A stretch of DNA of 64,000 nt from Salinicola halophilus (GCF_003206155.1 NZ_PZJV01000008.1:1-64000); one strand, 5' to 3'; positions 38,181 to 47,917 are shown, numbered from the stretch's first letter. Program-made: numbers and translations. Notes: a model not told the origin generated them from the letters alone.

Positions 38181-39185
38181 CTAGCGCGCCGACTCATCTC
38201 CCGGCCCCAGCGCCGGTCCGATCACCGGGATGCGCCCGGTGATCGCCGCGCAAAGCCCCAACCATCCGGGAACCCGCTGCCAGCCAACGCCGGCGCTGGC
38301 GTTGTGTCGTAGCCAGGTGCCGCTGCCCGGCGACGCCGGCTCCTCGGGTCGGGCGCCCAGCGCGACCAGGGCAGCCCGGTTCGCTTCGGCCATTCCCTCC
38401 TCGAACGTCGTCGGCACCGCCAGCGAGGCGTTCACGGCGGCGAGCCGCGTCAATGCGCCCCGGGTACCGGGCCCCGACGTGCCGGCGCCGAGCTCGCTCG
38501 CCCCGACATGCACGCCGAGTACGTCGGCGACGCGATCCGCCTCGTATAGCACGGCCAGACGCATCAGAACCCCCGTCGCCGCGCGAACGCCCGCGCCTTT
38601 CTCGCCGTCCAGCCGCTCGCGATCCCGCGGCGACAGTGTGACGGCGTCATTGGCGGCCTCTCGCGTCGCCGATTCGAACGCCAGCGCCCCGCCACCGGTG
38701 ACGTTGGCGAGTCCGGCAAGCTGGGGGCCGGTGAGGATCAGCCGCGCATCCGCTTCCAGCGTCAGCGTATGGGAAGAGGTCGCGAGGGCGAAATGCAGCG
38801 GATCGAGCACCAGCAGCGCCGGCCCGCGTTCGAGCAGCGCATCGGCAACCAGTGCCGCCAGGACGACCGAAGGATCGGGACGGTCGAGCACGATCAGCGC
38901 CGGCGCCATCTCAAACTCGACCAGGTCGAGCAGCACCGCGGTGACGGCCTCCGCCTGCGCCGTGGGGCCATCTGCGTCTCCATCGACGGCGAGCACTAGC
39001 GCCCGCTGCGCGAGCGTCTCCCCGAAAGCGGCGTGATTCGTGGCGATGACCCGGCCCGAATTCCGATCCACCGCCGTCGAGAGGTCGAGCCGGGACGCGC
39101 TCAGCGTGCGCCCGGTGGCATGGCGAACGACGCCCCGCGCGGAGGGCGGCAGCGTGAACATCAAAGATTCGAGACGACGTGTCAC
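38181..39185 (-). CDS. Aconitase X swivel domain fused to a shortened catalytic remnant
   Basis: This 334-residue protein looks like a cut-down aconitase X (the family of cis-3-hydroxyproline dehydratases). Residues about 12-145 resemble the AcnX swivel domain (GRVIATNHAAFGETLAQRAL, PALIVLDRPDPSVVLAALVA). From about 185 it resembles the start of the catalytic domain (LSPRDRERLDGEKGAGV, VPTTFEEG), then jumps to LCAAITGRIPVIGPALG and ends, where full enzymes continue for more than 200 residues. The Cys positions expected for the iron-sulfur cluster are absent. It is either degenerate or a family variant. The GTG start follows AAGGAAA. Confidence 0.6.
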   Translation of the reverse strand: MTRRLESLMFTLPPSARGVVRHATGRTLSASRLDLSTAVDRNSGRVIATNHAAFGETLAQRALVLAVDGDADGPTAQAEAVTAVLLDLVEFEMAPALIVLDRPDPSVVLAALVADALLERGPALLVLDPLHFALATSSHTLTLEADARLILTGPQLAGLANVTGGGALAFESATREAANDAVTLSPRDRERLDGEKGAGVRAATGVLMRLAVLYEADRVADVLGVHVGASELGAGTSGPGTRGALTRLAAVNASLAVPTTFEEGMAEANRAALVALGARPEEPASPGSGTWLRHNASAGVGWQRVPGWLGLCAAITGRIPVIGPALGPGDESAR

Positions 39186-39322
39186 GATGGACTTTCCTTG
39201 AGTCGATGGTCGGCGGTTCCGCGTCCGTCACGGACGTCGCCACTCGGTCACGCCTGTCCTGCGGCGAACTCGACGATACGCTAGCATGCGACGTCTCCCA
39301 GAACCCGAACGGGGAATGCGAC

Positions 39323-40375
39323 ATGCCCTATCGCGTCGCCATCAACGGCTACGGCCGCATCGGCCAGAGCGTACTGCGAGCGCTGACCGAGCGACCGGAA
39401 CTGCCCATCGAAGTCGTCGCCATCAACGAGCTCGCCGATCTCGATACCCTCGCCTACCTGACCCGCCACGACACCACCCACGGCCGTTTTCCCGGCCACG
39501 TCGAGACCCGGGAGGGAAAGCTCGAGATCGACGGCCGACCGATCTCGGTCTTCGCCGCCGCCACGCCCGAAGCGCTCGACTGGCAGGCAGCAGGCGTCGA
39601 TCTGGTGCTCGAGTGCTCCGGCAGCTTCAAGGATCGCGCCACCGCCGAACGCCATCTGACGGCGGGCGCGCCGCGCCTGCTCTTCTCGCAGCCTGCCGAG
39701 CCGGACGTCGACGCCACCGTAGTCCACGGCGTCAATCACGACGTGCTTCGCCCCGAAATGCGCATCGTCTCGGCCGCCTCCTGCACCACCAACGCGCTGA
39801 TCCCGATCCTCACCGCGCTCGACGCGGCGTTCGGCGTCGAGCACGGCGTCACCACCACCATCCACTCGGCGATGAACGACCAGCCGGTGATCGACGCCTA
39901 CCACCACAGCGACCGGCGGCTGACCCGTTCGGCGCTGCAGTCGATCATCCCCGTGGATTCCGGCCTCGCCCGCGGCATCGGCCGGCTGATGCCGCATCTC
40001 GCCGAGCGCTTCGAGTGCCTGCACGTGCGGGTGCCGACGATCAACGTCTCCGCCATGGACATGGCGATCACCCTCGGCCGCGACGCGACCGTCGCCGAAG
40101 TCAACGACTGCCTGCGCCGAGCGAGCCTTGCGCGCTTCGCCGGGGTGCTCGGCTACACTGACGAGCCGATGGTCTCGGTCGACTTCAACCACGATTCGCG
40201 CTCGGGTATCGTTGATGCCACCCAGACCCGCGTGGCGGGCGGCCGCCTGCTCAAGGCGCTCTGCTGGTTCGACAACGAGTGGGGGTTCGCCAACCGCATG
40301 CTCGACGTCGCCCACCACTGGCTCGACCTCTCGTCGCCCTCCGTCCCACTCCATCGCAAGGAAAGGATCTCATGA
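39323..40375 (+). CDS. epd: Erythrose-4-phosphate dehydrogenase
   Basis: This 350-residue GapA-like enzyme oxidises erythrose 4-phosphate to 4-phosphoerythronate for pyridoxal phosphate synthesis. The Rossmann start reads [20 protein letters not shown], then [16 protein letters not shown] (Epd-like rather than GapA), and the catalytic Cys154 in SAASCTTN with His in TTIHSAM. A gapA/gapB role cannot be excluded. The ATG at 39323 follows GGGGAA. Its stop overlaps the pgk start (ATGA), the usual epd-pgk pair. Confidence 0.93.
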   Translation: MPYRVAINGYGRIGQSVLRALTERPELPIEVVAINELADLDTLAYLTRHDTTHGRFPGHVETREGKLEIDGRPISVFAAATPEALDWQAAGVDLVLECSGSFKDRATAERHLTAGAPRLLFSQPAEPDVDATVVHGVNHDVLRPEMRIVSAASCTTNALIPILTALDAAFGVEHGVTTTIHSAMNDQPVIDAYHHSDRRLTRSALQSIIPVDSGLARGIGRLMPHLAERFECLHVRVPTINVSAMDMAITLGRDATVAEVNDCLRRASLARFAGVLGYTDEPMVSVDFNHDSRSGIVDATQTRVAGGRLLKALCWFDNEWGFANRMLDVAHHWLDLSSPSVPLHRKERIS

Positions 40376-41535
40376 CCGTAAGCAAGATGACCGAGCTGGA
40401 TCTCTCGGGAAAGCGCGTGCTGATTCGCGAGGATCTCAACGTCCCCGTCAAGGATGGCAAGGTCACCAGCGACGCGCGCATCCGCGCCAGCCTGCCGACC
40501 ATTCGCGCCGCGCTCGACGCCGGCGCCCGCGTGCTGCTGATGAGCCACCTGGGCCGCCCCACCGAGGGCGAGCCGGCGGACGAATTCACCCTCGCCCCGG
40601 TCGCGGAACACCTGGCGACGCTGCTCGGCCAGCCCGTACGTCTGGAGAAGGACTACCTCGACGGCAACGTCGACGTGAGTGATGGCGAAGTCGTGCTGCT
40701 GGAGAACGTGCGCTACAACAGCGGCGAGAAGAAGGACGACGAGGCGCTCGCCAAGACCTACGCCAAGCTCTGCGACGTCTTCGTGATGGATGCTTTCGGC
40801 ACCGCCCACCGCGCCCAGGCCTCGACCCACGGCGTCGCCCGTTTCGCCGACAAGGCCTGCGCCGGCCCGCTGCTTGCCGGCGAACTCGACGCGCTGGAGA
40901 AGGCGCTCAGCGCCCCGGCGCGGCCGATGGCGGCCATCGTCGGCGGCTCCAAGGTCTCGACCAAGCTCGACGTGCTCGAGGCGCTCTCGCAGAAGTGCGA
41001 TCAGCTGATCGTCGGCGGCGGCATTGCCAACACCTTCATCGCCGCTGCCGGCCACAACGTCGGCAAGTCACTCTTTGAGGCCGATCTGGTCGACAAGGCC
41101 AAGGAGCTGATGGGGCGCGTCGAGATTCCGCTACCCACCGACGTGGTCGTCGCCACCGAGTTCTCGGAGTCCGCCGAAGCGACGGTCAAGCCGGTCGATC
41201 AGGTCAACGACGACGAGATGATCCTGGATATCGGCCCGGAGACCGCGCAGCACCTCGCCGGCCTGCTCAAGAACGCCGGCACCATTCTCTGGAACGGCCC
41301 CGTGGGCGTGTTCGAGATCGATCAGTTCGGCAAGGGCACCGAGACGATCTCGAAAGCGATCGCCGACAGCACCGCGTTTTCCATCGCCGGCGGCGGCGAC
41401 ACCCTGGCGGCAATCGACAAGTACGGCATCGAGGAAAAGGTCTCCTACATCTCCACCGGCGGCGGCGCCTTCCTCGAGTACGTAGAGGGCAAGACCCTGC
41501 CCGCCGTGGCGGCGCTGGAAGCGGCGTCCAACTGA
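40372..41535 (+). CDS. pgk: Phosphoglycerate kinase
   Basis: This 387-residue glycolytic enzyme makes ATP from 1,3-bisphosphoglycerate. Signature parts are [18 protein letters not shown] near the N-terminus, [12 protein letters not shown] (about residues 57-68), [20 protein letters not shown] and [20 protein letters not shown] near the C-terminus. It is coupled to epd by an ATGA overlap. The class II aldolase gene that often follows pgk is missing here; tRNA-Ser comes next on the opposite strand. Confidence 0.98.
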   Translation: MTVSKMTELDLSGKRVLIREDLNVPVKDGKVTSDARIRASLPTIRAALDAGARVLLMSHLGRPTEGEPADEFTLAPVAEHLATLLGQPVRLEKDYLDGNVDVSDGEVVLLENVRYNSGEKKDDEALAKTYAKLCDVFVMDAFGTAHRAQASTHGVARFADKACAGPLLAGELDALEKALSAPARPMAAIVGGSKVSTKLDVLEALSQKCDQLIVGGGIANTFIAAAGHNVGKSLFEADLVDKAKELMGRVEIPLPTDVVVATEFSESAEATVKPVDQVNDDEMILDIGPETAQHLAGLLKNAGTILWNGPVGVFEIDQFGKGTETISKAIADSTAFSIAGGGDTLAAIDKYGIEEKVSYISTGGGAFLEYVEGKTLPAVAALEAASN

Positions 41536-41612
41536 GATCGGCGGGTTCGCGGTCTGGATGAATCGGTGGGCAGCGGCCCGCCGATTCATCCGCCCGGCCC
41601 TAACCGATAGAC

Positions 41613-41645
41613 ACAAAAAAACCGGCTCAAGAGCCGGTTTTCTCG
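41613..41645. terminator. Terminator of pgk, also facing tRNA-Ser
   Basis: An 11-base-pair perfect stem (AAAACCGGCTC at 41618-41628, GAGCCGGTTTT at 41631-41641) has a seven-A run on its left side. It can end epd-pgk on plus and tRNA-Ser on minus. Confidence 0.93.
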
Positions 41646-41648
41646 ATT

Positions 41649-41739
<91 letters not shown>

Positions 41740-41818
41740 ATAACGCGAATCGCGTGCGCTTTTCCGCCAGCGGTGCTCACCACCGCAAAGCGAATCCGAC
41801 GTCCGCATCGCGCGGCGT

Positions 41819-41848
41819 ACTATACAGAAAACGCCCCGGGCTTGTGAA
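41819..41848 (-). promoter_or_regulatory. Candidate sigma-70 promoter of tRNA-Ser
   Basis: On the minus strand TTCACA (41848-41843) and TATAGT (41824-41819) are separated by 18 bases. The distance to the mature tRNA 5' end, about 80 bases, fits a short leader. Confidence 0.5.
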
Positions 41849-41923
41849 GGCGTGATGCCACCGACGCCTCGCTATCAGGTGAGAACGCAGTGCGTTTCGA
41901 TCGATTCGAGGTGTGACCGGAAT

Positions 41924-42340
41924 TCACGACCGCGACGATTTCTCCTCGATCCCGCAGGCGCCGGCGTCACACGGGGCGCAGCGCTCTCGTCCGGTCAGCC
42001 AGCCGGAGAGGCGATAGCGGCGCGGGGCGAACCAGCGATAGACGCGATCCGCCACCGGTTTGATCAGCGGCCAGCGTAGCGGTGCGGTGAGCCAGCCGCG
42101 CCCCACCAGCGACCAGGCCCGGTGGGTGACGTCGAGCCCGTGGAGCCGTTCGCCGCGATAGTCGCCGAGCAGGATCGCGCTCGCCTGGGCGCGATCGACG
42201 TCGGGCCAGCGCTCGCTGAAGTCCTCGGCGTGAATGTCCTCGAAGCGGATGCGTCGATGACGATCCAGACGCTTCAGGTGCTGGATCTCGTGAACGCAGA
42301 GCGGGCAGGCCCCGTCGTAGAACAGCGTTAGCTCGGCCAT
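41924..42340 (-). CDS. DCC-family thiol-disulfide oxidoreductase-like protein (DUF393)
   Basis: This 138-residue protein starts LTLFYDGACPLCVHEIQHLK, whose D-G-x-C-P-x-C motif defines the DCC family; a conserved RFEDIHAEDF and HRAWSLVGRGWL follow. The CxxC pair implies a redox role, although no reaction is proven. The C-terminus carries three more Cys residues. The ATG follows GAGGAAGAGG. It is a single gene. Confidence 0.88.
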   Translation of the reverse strand: MAELTLFYDGACPLCVHEIQHLKRLDRHRRIRFEDIHAEDFSERWPDVDRAQASAILLGDYRGERLHGLDVTHRAWSLVGRGWLTAPLRWPLIKPVADRVYRWFAPRRYRLSGWLTGRERCAPCDAGACGIEEKSSRS

Positions 42341-42644
42341 GACCCCTCTTCCTCCTCGTTGGCGTAGTCAGGCTGGGTCTGAAAACTCTTTGGGCGTCGC
42401 CTGCAGAGTCACTAGAGCGTAGCGCAACGGCGTGCCCGACACTCGCCACGTGTCACACGATCCGCGTCTCACGCCCGGCGTCAGGCGAGGATCGATGCCT
42501 TCCACCAAAGTCGCGATCGTTCGCCAAACGCGAAACCGCGCTTGAGGGAACGTCAATAGCCACCGCGAAGCGGCGATCGCTATAGTCGCCGGTCGATACC
42601 GCGCGCCTCGCGCCTTCTACCGCCCGCCTCTGTCAGGAGAGAGG
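42341..42644. other. Divergent intergenic region, DCC gene / SSS operon
   Basis: About 300 bases without a supported gene. It must hold promoters for both directions. A CGCTATAGTCGCC segment near 42578 could be a -10 region for the plus-strand operon. No strong hairpin or repeat is visible. Confidence 0.4.
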
Positions 42645-42884
42645 ATGAAAAGACGCATCCGTGAACCGGTCAAAAGTCCCGTCGTCTGGATCGGGTTCAT
42701 CCTTCTCTTCGCGCTGGTGACGCCCTGGTACTTTCCCAGCGGCGATTTTCGACCGCTGCTCTGGGGCGTGCCCTACTGGGCGGTGATCGTGCTCGGGGCG
42801 TCGCTTGCGCTGTCGCTGTTCATCACCTGGGTCGTCGCCACGCAGTGGCAGACCGGCGCCGATGACGACGAGGGCGAATCATGA
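42645..42884 (+). CDS. Small two-helix membrane protein paired with an SSS carrier
   Basis: This 79-residue protein has two predicted membrane helices (about residues 13-30 and 43-66) with WGVPYWAVIVLGASLALSLF and an acidic end. It resembles the DUF3311-type or YhdT-like small subunits encoded directly before sodium:solute symporters. Its ATG follows AGGAGAGAGG, and its stop overlaps the symporter start (ATGA), which supports joint function. Confidence 0.75.
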   Translation: MKRRIREPVKSPVVWIGFILLFALVTPWYFPSGDFRPLLWGVPYWAVIVLGASLALSLFITWVVATQWQTGADDDEGES

Positions 42885-44380
42885 ACGTGGAACTCGCTTT
42901 CGGCGGCGGGTCGGGCATCCTGGTACTGCTGCTCTACGGCGGACTGATGCTGGCGGTGGGGCTGTTCGCTTATCTTCGCAACCGTGGGGTGCGCGAAAGT
43001 CTGGACGAGTACTATCTCGGCGGACGCGGGCTCGGCGTCATGGTGCTGTTTTTCACCTTCTTCGCCACCCAGTACAGCGGCAACACGGTGGTGGGCTATC
43101 CGCCGACCGCTTATCGGCTGGGCTATCAGTACCTGGTGTCGGTGCCGTTTTTCATCATGATCATCATGGTCTATCTGCTGTTCGCCCCGCGCCTCTATGC
43201 GCTGGGCCGACGCTTCAGCCTGCTGACGCCGGTCGACTGGATCGATCTGCGTTTTCGCTCGAAGAAGGTGACCATTCTCGCCGGCATCCTGATGCTCTAC
43301 GGTCTCGGCAACTATCTGCTCGAGCAGTTCGTCGCCATCGGCCAGGGGGTCTCGGGGCTCACCGGCGGCACGATTCCGTATCAGGTCGGCGTGGTCTTCT
43401 TCATCGTGATCATGGTCGCCTACAGCTGGCTCGGTGGCATGCGCTCGGTCGCCTACACCGATACCATTCAGGGAATCGCGCTGCTCTTCGGGGTGTTCAC
43501 GCTGCTGCTCGGATCACTCTACTACTTCGGCGATCTCTCCCACGCCGCTGAGATCATGGCCGAGACCGCACCGGAGAAACTTGGCGCCCCGGACAGCGGC
43601 GGGGTGACCACCTGGTTCTGCCTGCTGGTGCTGGTGGGGATCGGCGCGGCGATCTACCCCCACGCCTTTCAGCGCATCTTCTCGGCACGCAGCGAACGCA
43701 CGCTCAAGCGCTCCTTCGTGCGCATGGCCTACATGCCGTTTCTGACCGCCGGCGTGGTGTTCATGGTGGGCATCATCGGTATCGGCGCGTTTCCGGCGCT
43801 CTCTACCGGTGAGTCGGAGCAGCTGGTGGGCATGCTCGCCAATGCGCTGGCCAACCAGAACGCCTTCTTCTACTGGGCGATGGTGCTGCTCTTCGGCGGC
43901 GTGATCGCGGCGATCGTCTCCACCGCGGACTCGGTGCTGCTGACGTTCTCCTCGATCGTCTCCCACGACCTCTACGGCCGCTACGTTGCCCCCGAGGCGA
44001 GCGAGTATCGCAAGATTCTGGTAGGCAAGCTGGTCGGCGTGGTCGCGGTGATCATTCTGGTGCTGATCGCCTGGTATCCGCCGGGCACGATCTATCAGAT
44101 CTTCGTGCTCAAGTTCGAAGTGCTGATCCAGACCGCCCCCGCGCTGATCCTGGGACTCTACTGGCGCCGGCTCAATACCCAGGCGGTCTTCGTGGGGATG
44201 CTTGCCGGCACGATCGTGGCGGCGCTGTTCACCTTCACTGGCTTTCGCCCGCTGGGCGTCTTCAGCGGTCTGTGGGGCCTCTTGCTCAACCTGATCCTCT
44301 GCGTCGGCGGTACCCTCTGGCAGAGCGCCGCCGTCAGCGAGCAGCAAAAGGCGGACGAGATCCTCGCCTGGCAGCGCTAG
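42881..44380 (+). CDS. Sodium:solute symporter (SSS family)
   Basis: This 499-residue inner-membrane carrier has about 13 hydrophobic segments. The early SLDEYYLGGRGLGVMVLFFT (about residues 39-58) and FFATQYSGNTVVGYPPTAYR form the usual N-terminal signature of PanF-like or monocarboxylate-like members. IAAIVSTADSVLLTFSSIVS at about residues 343-362 is the SSS signature with the sodium-site Ser/Thr. The substrate is not determinable. It is translationally coupled to the small protein before it. Confidence 0.92.
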   Translation: MNVELAFGGGSGILVLLLYGGLMLAVGLFAYLRNRGVRESLDEYYLGGRGLGVMVLFFTFFATQYSGNTVVGYPPTAYRLGYQYLVSVPFFIMIIMVYLLFAPRLYALGRRFSLLTPVDWIDLRFRSKKVTILAGILMLYGLGNYLLEQFVAIGQGVSGLTGGTIPYQVGVVFFIVIMVAYSWLGGMRSVAYTDTIQGIALLFGVFTLLLGSLYYFGDLSHAAEIMAETAPEKLGAPDSGGVTTWFCLLVLVGIGAAIYPHAFQRIFSARSERTLKRSFVRMAYMPFLTAGVVFMVGIIGIGAFPALSTGESEQLVGMLANALANQNAFFYWAMVLLFGGVIAAIVSTADSVLLTFSSIVSHDLYGRYVAPEASEYRKILVGKLVGVVAVIILVLIAWYPPGTIYQIFVLKFEVLIQTAPALILGLYWRRLNTQAVFVGMLAGTIVAALFTFTGFRPLGVFSGLWGLLLNLILCVGGTLWQSAAVSEQQKADEILAWQR

Positions 44381-44497
44381 ACGCCAAGCGAGGTCTCCCT
44401 TTCCGCCGTTGACGATGGCGCGTCGGGCAGACTTCAGGGCGGCAGCGCACGAGGGTGGAGAGACTTGCCGCCGGGCGCCGGCGACGTCATGCTATTG

Positions 44498-44507
44498 GGC
44501 GAAAGTC
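44498..44507 (+). promoter_or_regulatory. Degenerate copy of the palindrome before the AEC gene
   Basis: GGCGAAAGTC matches the GACTAAAGTC decamer at eight of ten positions. The right half with its flank (AAAGTCTAATCTC, 13 bases) is identical to the copy before the TAXI gene. It lies 73 bases before the AEC start. Confidence 0.4.
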
Positions 44508-44579
44508 TAATCTCGATGCCGCGATCCTCGGAGCGCGGCGTCGGTTCATGCCTCTCGCCAGCCACTGCGTAACGTCCCC

Positions 44580-45521
44580 TTGAGCACCATCCTCGGCGCC
44601 ATCGTCCCCATCTTTCTCGTCATCGGCATCGGCTATCTGGCGGTGCTCAAGCGCGTGGTCGACAAATCCCACATCCAGGGGATGGGTCGCTACGTGATCA
44701 ACATCGCCCTGCCGGCGCTGGTGATCCAGGCGCTGCTCGCGCGCCCGCTCGACGAGGTCTTCAACGTTCCCTACCTGCTGGTCTACGGCTTGGGCTCGGG
44801 CATCGCATTTGCCGCGATGTTCGTCTGGCTGAGCCTGCGCTCGGAGCGTTCGTTGGTGCAGCGAGCGATGTTCTCGCTCGGCGTGTCGGCCTCCAACAGC
44901 GGCTTCATCGGCTACCCTGTGGCGGTGCTAGTGATCGGCCCCACGGCGGGCATCGCCATGGCGCTCAACATGCTGATCGAGAACCTGCTGGTGATCCCGA
45001 CGGCGCTGGTGCTGGCCGAGCTGAGTCAGGGGGCGAAGGGCGGCATCTGGCAGACGGTGAAACCGGTTGCCACGCGCATTCTGCGCCATCCGCTGATCCT
45101 CGCCATCGTGGTGGGAACCCTGCTCGCCGCCCTCGACCTCCACCCGCCCGGCCCGCTGGAGAAGGTGCTGGACATGCTCGCCGCCTCCTCCTCGCCGGTG
45201 GCGCTTTTCGTCATCGGCGGCACCCTCTGCGGGTTACGCGTGCGCGGCATGGCGCTGGCGGTATCGCAGATCGCGCTGACCAAGCTGATCCTGCACCCGC
45301 TCTGCGTGATCGGCATGGTCCTGCTGGTGCCGCAGATCGACCCGGTGTTCGCCACGGCCGCCGTCCTCTTCGCCTGTGCCCCGATGCTTTCGATGTACCC
45401 GCTGCTGGGCCAGCGCTACGGTTTCGCCGAACTGGGGACCGCCGCCATGGTCATGGCGACGCTGCTCTCGGCGCTGACGCTTGCCGCCGGCATCTGGCTC
45501 TCCCACGCCTGGCTGCTCTGA
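44580..45521 (+). CDS. AEC-family transporter
   Basis: This membrane protein of 313 residues has about ten hydrophobic segments in the two-repeat pattern of the auxin efflux carrier (AEC) family. The N-terminus reads ILGAIVPIFLVIGIGYLAVL, and SNSGFIGYPVAVLVIGPTAG at about residues 105-124 is the conserved central motif. Bacterial members carry malate, malonate or similar acids in either direction. The start is a TTG without a good ribosome binding site, so the N-terminus may be off. Confidence 0.88.
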   Translation: MSTILGAIVPIFLVIGIGYLAVLKRVVDKSHIQGMGRYVINIALPALVIQALLARPLDEVFNVPYLLVYGLGSGIAFAAMFVWLSLRSERSLVQRAMFSLGVSASNSGFIGYPVAVLVIGPTAGIAMALNMLIENLLVIPTALVLAELSQGAKGGIWQTVKPVATRILRHPLILAIVVGTLLAALDLHPPGPLEKVLDMLAASSSPVALFVIGGTLCGLRVRGMALAVSQIALTKLILHPLCVIGMVLLVPQIDPVFATAAVLFACAPMLSMYPLLGQRYGFAELGTAAMVMATLLSALTLAAGIWLSHAWLL

Positions 45522-45547
45522 ATCGCTGGGGTCGCCGAGCGCGCCCC

Positions 45548-46357
45548 TCAATCCCGTTCATCGAGCACGACGTCGAGCTTCTCCTTGCCTTCGAGCGCGG
45601 ACATGCCGGTCGGCATCACGCTGAGGATGTCGCTGAAGATCTCCAGCGAGATCGGTCCGGCGTAGCCGGTTCGCCCTAGCGCGCGCAGAAAGGCCGACAC
45701 GTCGAGCGCGCCGTCGCCCGGGAAAGCCCGCCGATGCCTGCTGAGCGTCTGCAGATCCTCACCTTGCGGGGTCGGCGCGTCGGCGAGCTGCACCAGCCCG
45801 ATCTTGTGAGCGGGGATTCCCGCGAGGGTCTCGAGCTCGAGGCCCTTCGCCAGCACGTGAAAACTATCCAGCACCAGCGTGAGCGCGGGGTGATCGACGC
45901 GCTCGACGACCTCCCAGGCGGTGCGATAGTCGTCGATGTAGCGTCCCCAGGCGAGCGCCTCGTAGGCGACGCTCATCTGCCGCGTCGCCGCGAGTTCGGC
46001 GAGATCGTGCAGCGTGTCCGCCGCTGCTGCGGGGGAAGGATCGGCGGCTTCCAGCGTGGTACTGCAGGCGAGCAGCCGGCTGCCGCCGAGCTCGGCAAGC
46101 GTATCGAAGTGGCGCTCGGCTTGGCCCAGCATGCGCCGATGAGCGTCACGCCGCAGCGCCTCGGCGTCGCGAAAGGGCTGCAGGGCAACGACCTCGAGCC
46201 CGAGATCGCGACAGTGCTCGCCGATGCGCCTGGCTGAGTGGCTGTCCGCCAGCAGATCGTCCAGGAATATCTCGACGCCGGTGAAACCCGCCCGCGTGAT
46301 CGCCTCCAGCTTGGGCATCAGTTCGCCGCTCAGACACAGGGTTGCCATGGCGCGCAT
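45548..46357 (-). CDS. quiC: 3-Dehydroshikimate dehydratase-like TIM-barrel protein
   Basis: This 269-residue protein matches the dehydratase half of the pseudomonad QuiC1 proteins: ATLCLSGELMPKLEAITRAG, GFTGVEIFLDDLL, VVALQPFRDAEALRRD, VAYEALAWGRYIDDYRTAWE (metal-ligand Glu), LVLDSFHVLAKG (Asp/His) and SLEIFSDILS near the end. These convert 3-dehydroshikimate to protocatechuate with a divalent metal. The C-terminal HPPD-like half of QuiC1 is absent, so it is a single-domain form; a general sugar-phosphate isomerase role remains possible. The start follows GAGGAG. Confidence 0.8.
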   Translation of the reverse strand: MRAMATLCLSGELMPKLEAITRAGFTGVEIFLDDLLADSHSARRIGEHCRDLGLEVVALQPFRDAEALRRDAHRRMLGQAERHFDTLAELGGSRLLACSTTLEAADPSPAAAADTLHDLAELAATRQMSVAYEALAWGRYIDDYRTAWEVVERVDHPALTLVLDSFHVLAKGLELETLAGIPAHKIGLVQLADAPTPQGEDLQTLSRHRRAFPGDGALDVSAFLRALGRTGYAGPISLEIFSDILSVMPTGMSALEGKEKLDVVLDERD

Positions 46358-46512
46358 CGATCTTCTCCTCTTCGAATGGCGATACGCCCTGAAGCATAGA
46401 TGCTGTGGTCGCCGGCGGTATCCGGATGCCGCACACCGATCCTTGAACGCCCCCTGCTATACTCGGCGGCCTCGCGATAGCCGTCGTTCACCGTTCGAGA
46501 CGAGGGGTTTCA

Positions 46513-47889
46513 ATGCCACTGCGTTTGCCCTCAGTGCCCTGTCGCCACGCCGTTTCACTGCTCGCCACCGCGGCGGCGCTGGCGCTTTTGCTGCTGATGC
46601 CCGCGGGTTCGCTCGCCCAGGCCGGGATCGTCGTCACGCTGGGGATCGGGCTATGGGCGACGGGCTGGCTGCCGCAGTGGCTGACGGCGCTGATCTTCTT
46701 CACGCTCTGCATGGTGGCGAAAGTCGCCCCGGCGGGGGTGGTCTTCGCCGGCTTCGAGTCCGCGGCGACCTGGCTGGTCTTCTCCGGCATGGTGATCGGC
46801 GCGGCGATCAATCACACCGGGCTCGGCGACCGGGTGGCGGCCGTCGTCGGTCCGCGGCTCGCCTCCGGCTATGCGCAGGCGGTGATCGGCGCCGGCCTGC
46901 TGGGCCTCATCGCCTCGTTCTTCATGCCGTCGGCGATGGGCCGCATCGTGCTGTTGGTGCCGATCCTGCTGACGCTGGTCGGCCGGCTCGGTTACGCGGA
47001 GCACGACCCCGGCCGTCACGGCATCCTGCTCGCGGGGATCATGTCGAGCTTTCTCCCCACCTTCACCATCCTGCCCGCCAACGTGCCCAATAACGTATTG
47101 ATGGGCGCCAGCGAAGCGGTGCTCGGCGTCTCGCCGAGCTATGCCGAGTATCTGCTGCTGCACTTCCCCATTCTCGGGCTGATCAAGTGGGTACTGCTGA
47201 TGGGCGTGATCCTGTGGCAGTTTCGCGGGGGTACGCCGGCATCGATCCCGATGGAACGCAGCGATGCTCGGCCACCGGGGATCGTCGCCATGGGCGTGCT
47301 GCTCGCCTTCGCCGTCGGCATGTGGATGACGGACGCCTGGCACGGCATCTCGCCGGCGTGGATAGGCATGCTGGTCGCGCTGGTCTGTCTCTTCCCCGGC
47401 AGCGGACTGATGCCGGCGAAGCCGCTGACGCAGATGAGTCTCGAGCCCTTCGTCTACGTCGCGGGCATCGTCAGCCTCGGCGCCCTGGCCCATGAAAGCG
47501 GGCTGGGAGCTGCCTTGGCGGGCCGGCTGCTCGAGGTGCTGCCACTCGCCGACGGCGCGGATGCCGGCAACTTCGCCTGGCTCGCTGTGATCGCAACGAC
47601 CCTGGGCCTGCTGGTGACGCTGCCGGGCGTTCCCGCCGTGCTGACGCCGCTGGCGCCGCAGCTCGCCGACGTCACCGGCTGGTCCGTCGAGGCGACGGTG
47701 ATGTCGCAGGTGCTGGGCTTCTCCACCGTCGTCCTGCCCTACCAGTCGCCGCCGCTGATCATCGGCCTGCTCACCTCGGGACTCGGCATGCGCCAGGCCG
47801 CTCGGGTCACGCTGCCGGTAGCCCTGATCACCGTCGTCGTGCTGTGGCCGCTGGACTATCTGTGGTGGCAGTGGCTGGGCGTCATCTAG
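46513..47889 (+). CDS. SLC13/DASS-type anion permease
   Basis: This membrane protein of 458 residues has about 12 hydrophobic segments, with duplicated features of the divalent anion:Na+ symporter family. GLWATGWLPQWLTALIFFTL near the start, ASFFMPSAMGRIVLLVPILL (about residues 135-154) with the SAM motif in place of SNT, and FSTVVLPYQSPPLIIGLLTS near the end are visible. It probably imports a carboxylate. The start follows GAGGGG. The 3' end is partly duplicated just after the stop codon. Confidence 0.85.
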   Translation: MPLRLPSVPCRHAVSLLATAAALALLLLMPAGSLAQAGIVVTLGIGLWATGWLPQWLTALIFFTLCMVAKVAPAGVVFAGFESAATWLVFSGMVIGAAINHTGLGDRVAAVVGPRLASGYAQAVIGAGLLGLIASFFMPSAMGRIVLLVPILLTLVGRLGYAEHDPGRHGILLAGIMSSFLPTFTILPANVPNNVLMGASEAVLGVSPSYAEYLLLHFPILGLIKWVLLMGVILWQFRGGTPASIPMERSDARPPGIVAMGVLLAFAVGMWMTDAWHGISPAWIGMLVALVCLFPGSGLMPAKPLTQMSLEPFVYVAGIVSLGALAHESGLGAALAGRLLEVLPLADGADAGNFAWLAVIATTLGLLVTLPGVPAVLTPLAPQLADVTGWSVEATVMSQVLGFSTVVLPYQSPPLIIGLLTSGLGMRQAARVTLPVALITVVVLWPLDYLWWQWLGVI

Positions 47890-47917
47890 GTAAGCAGTGG
47901 CTGGGACGTCATCTAGG
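47868..47917. repeat. Direct repeat of the permease 3' end
   Basis: GCAGTGGCTGGGCGTCATCTAGG (47868-47890), which contains the stop codon, is repeated four bases later with one inserted A (47894-47917). Only the first copy is translated. Confidence 0.85.
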
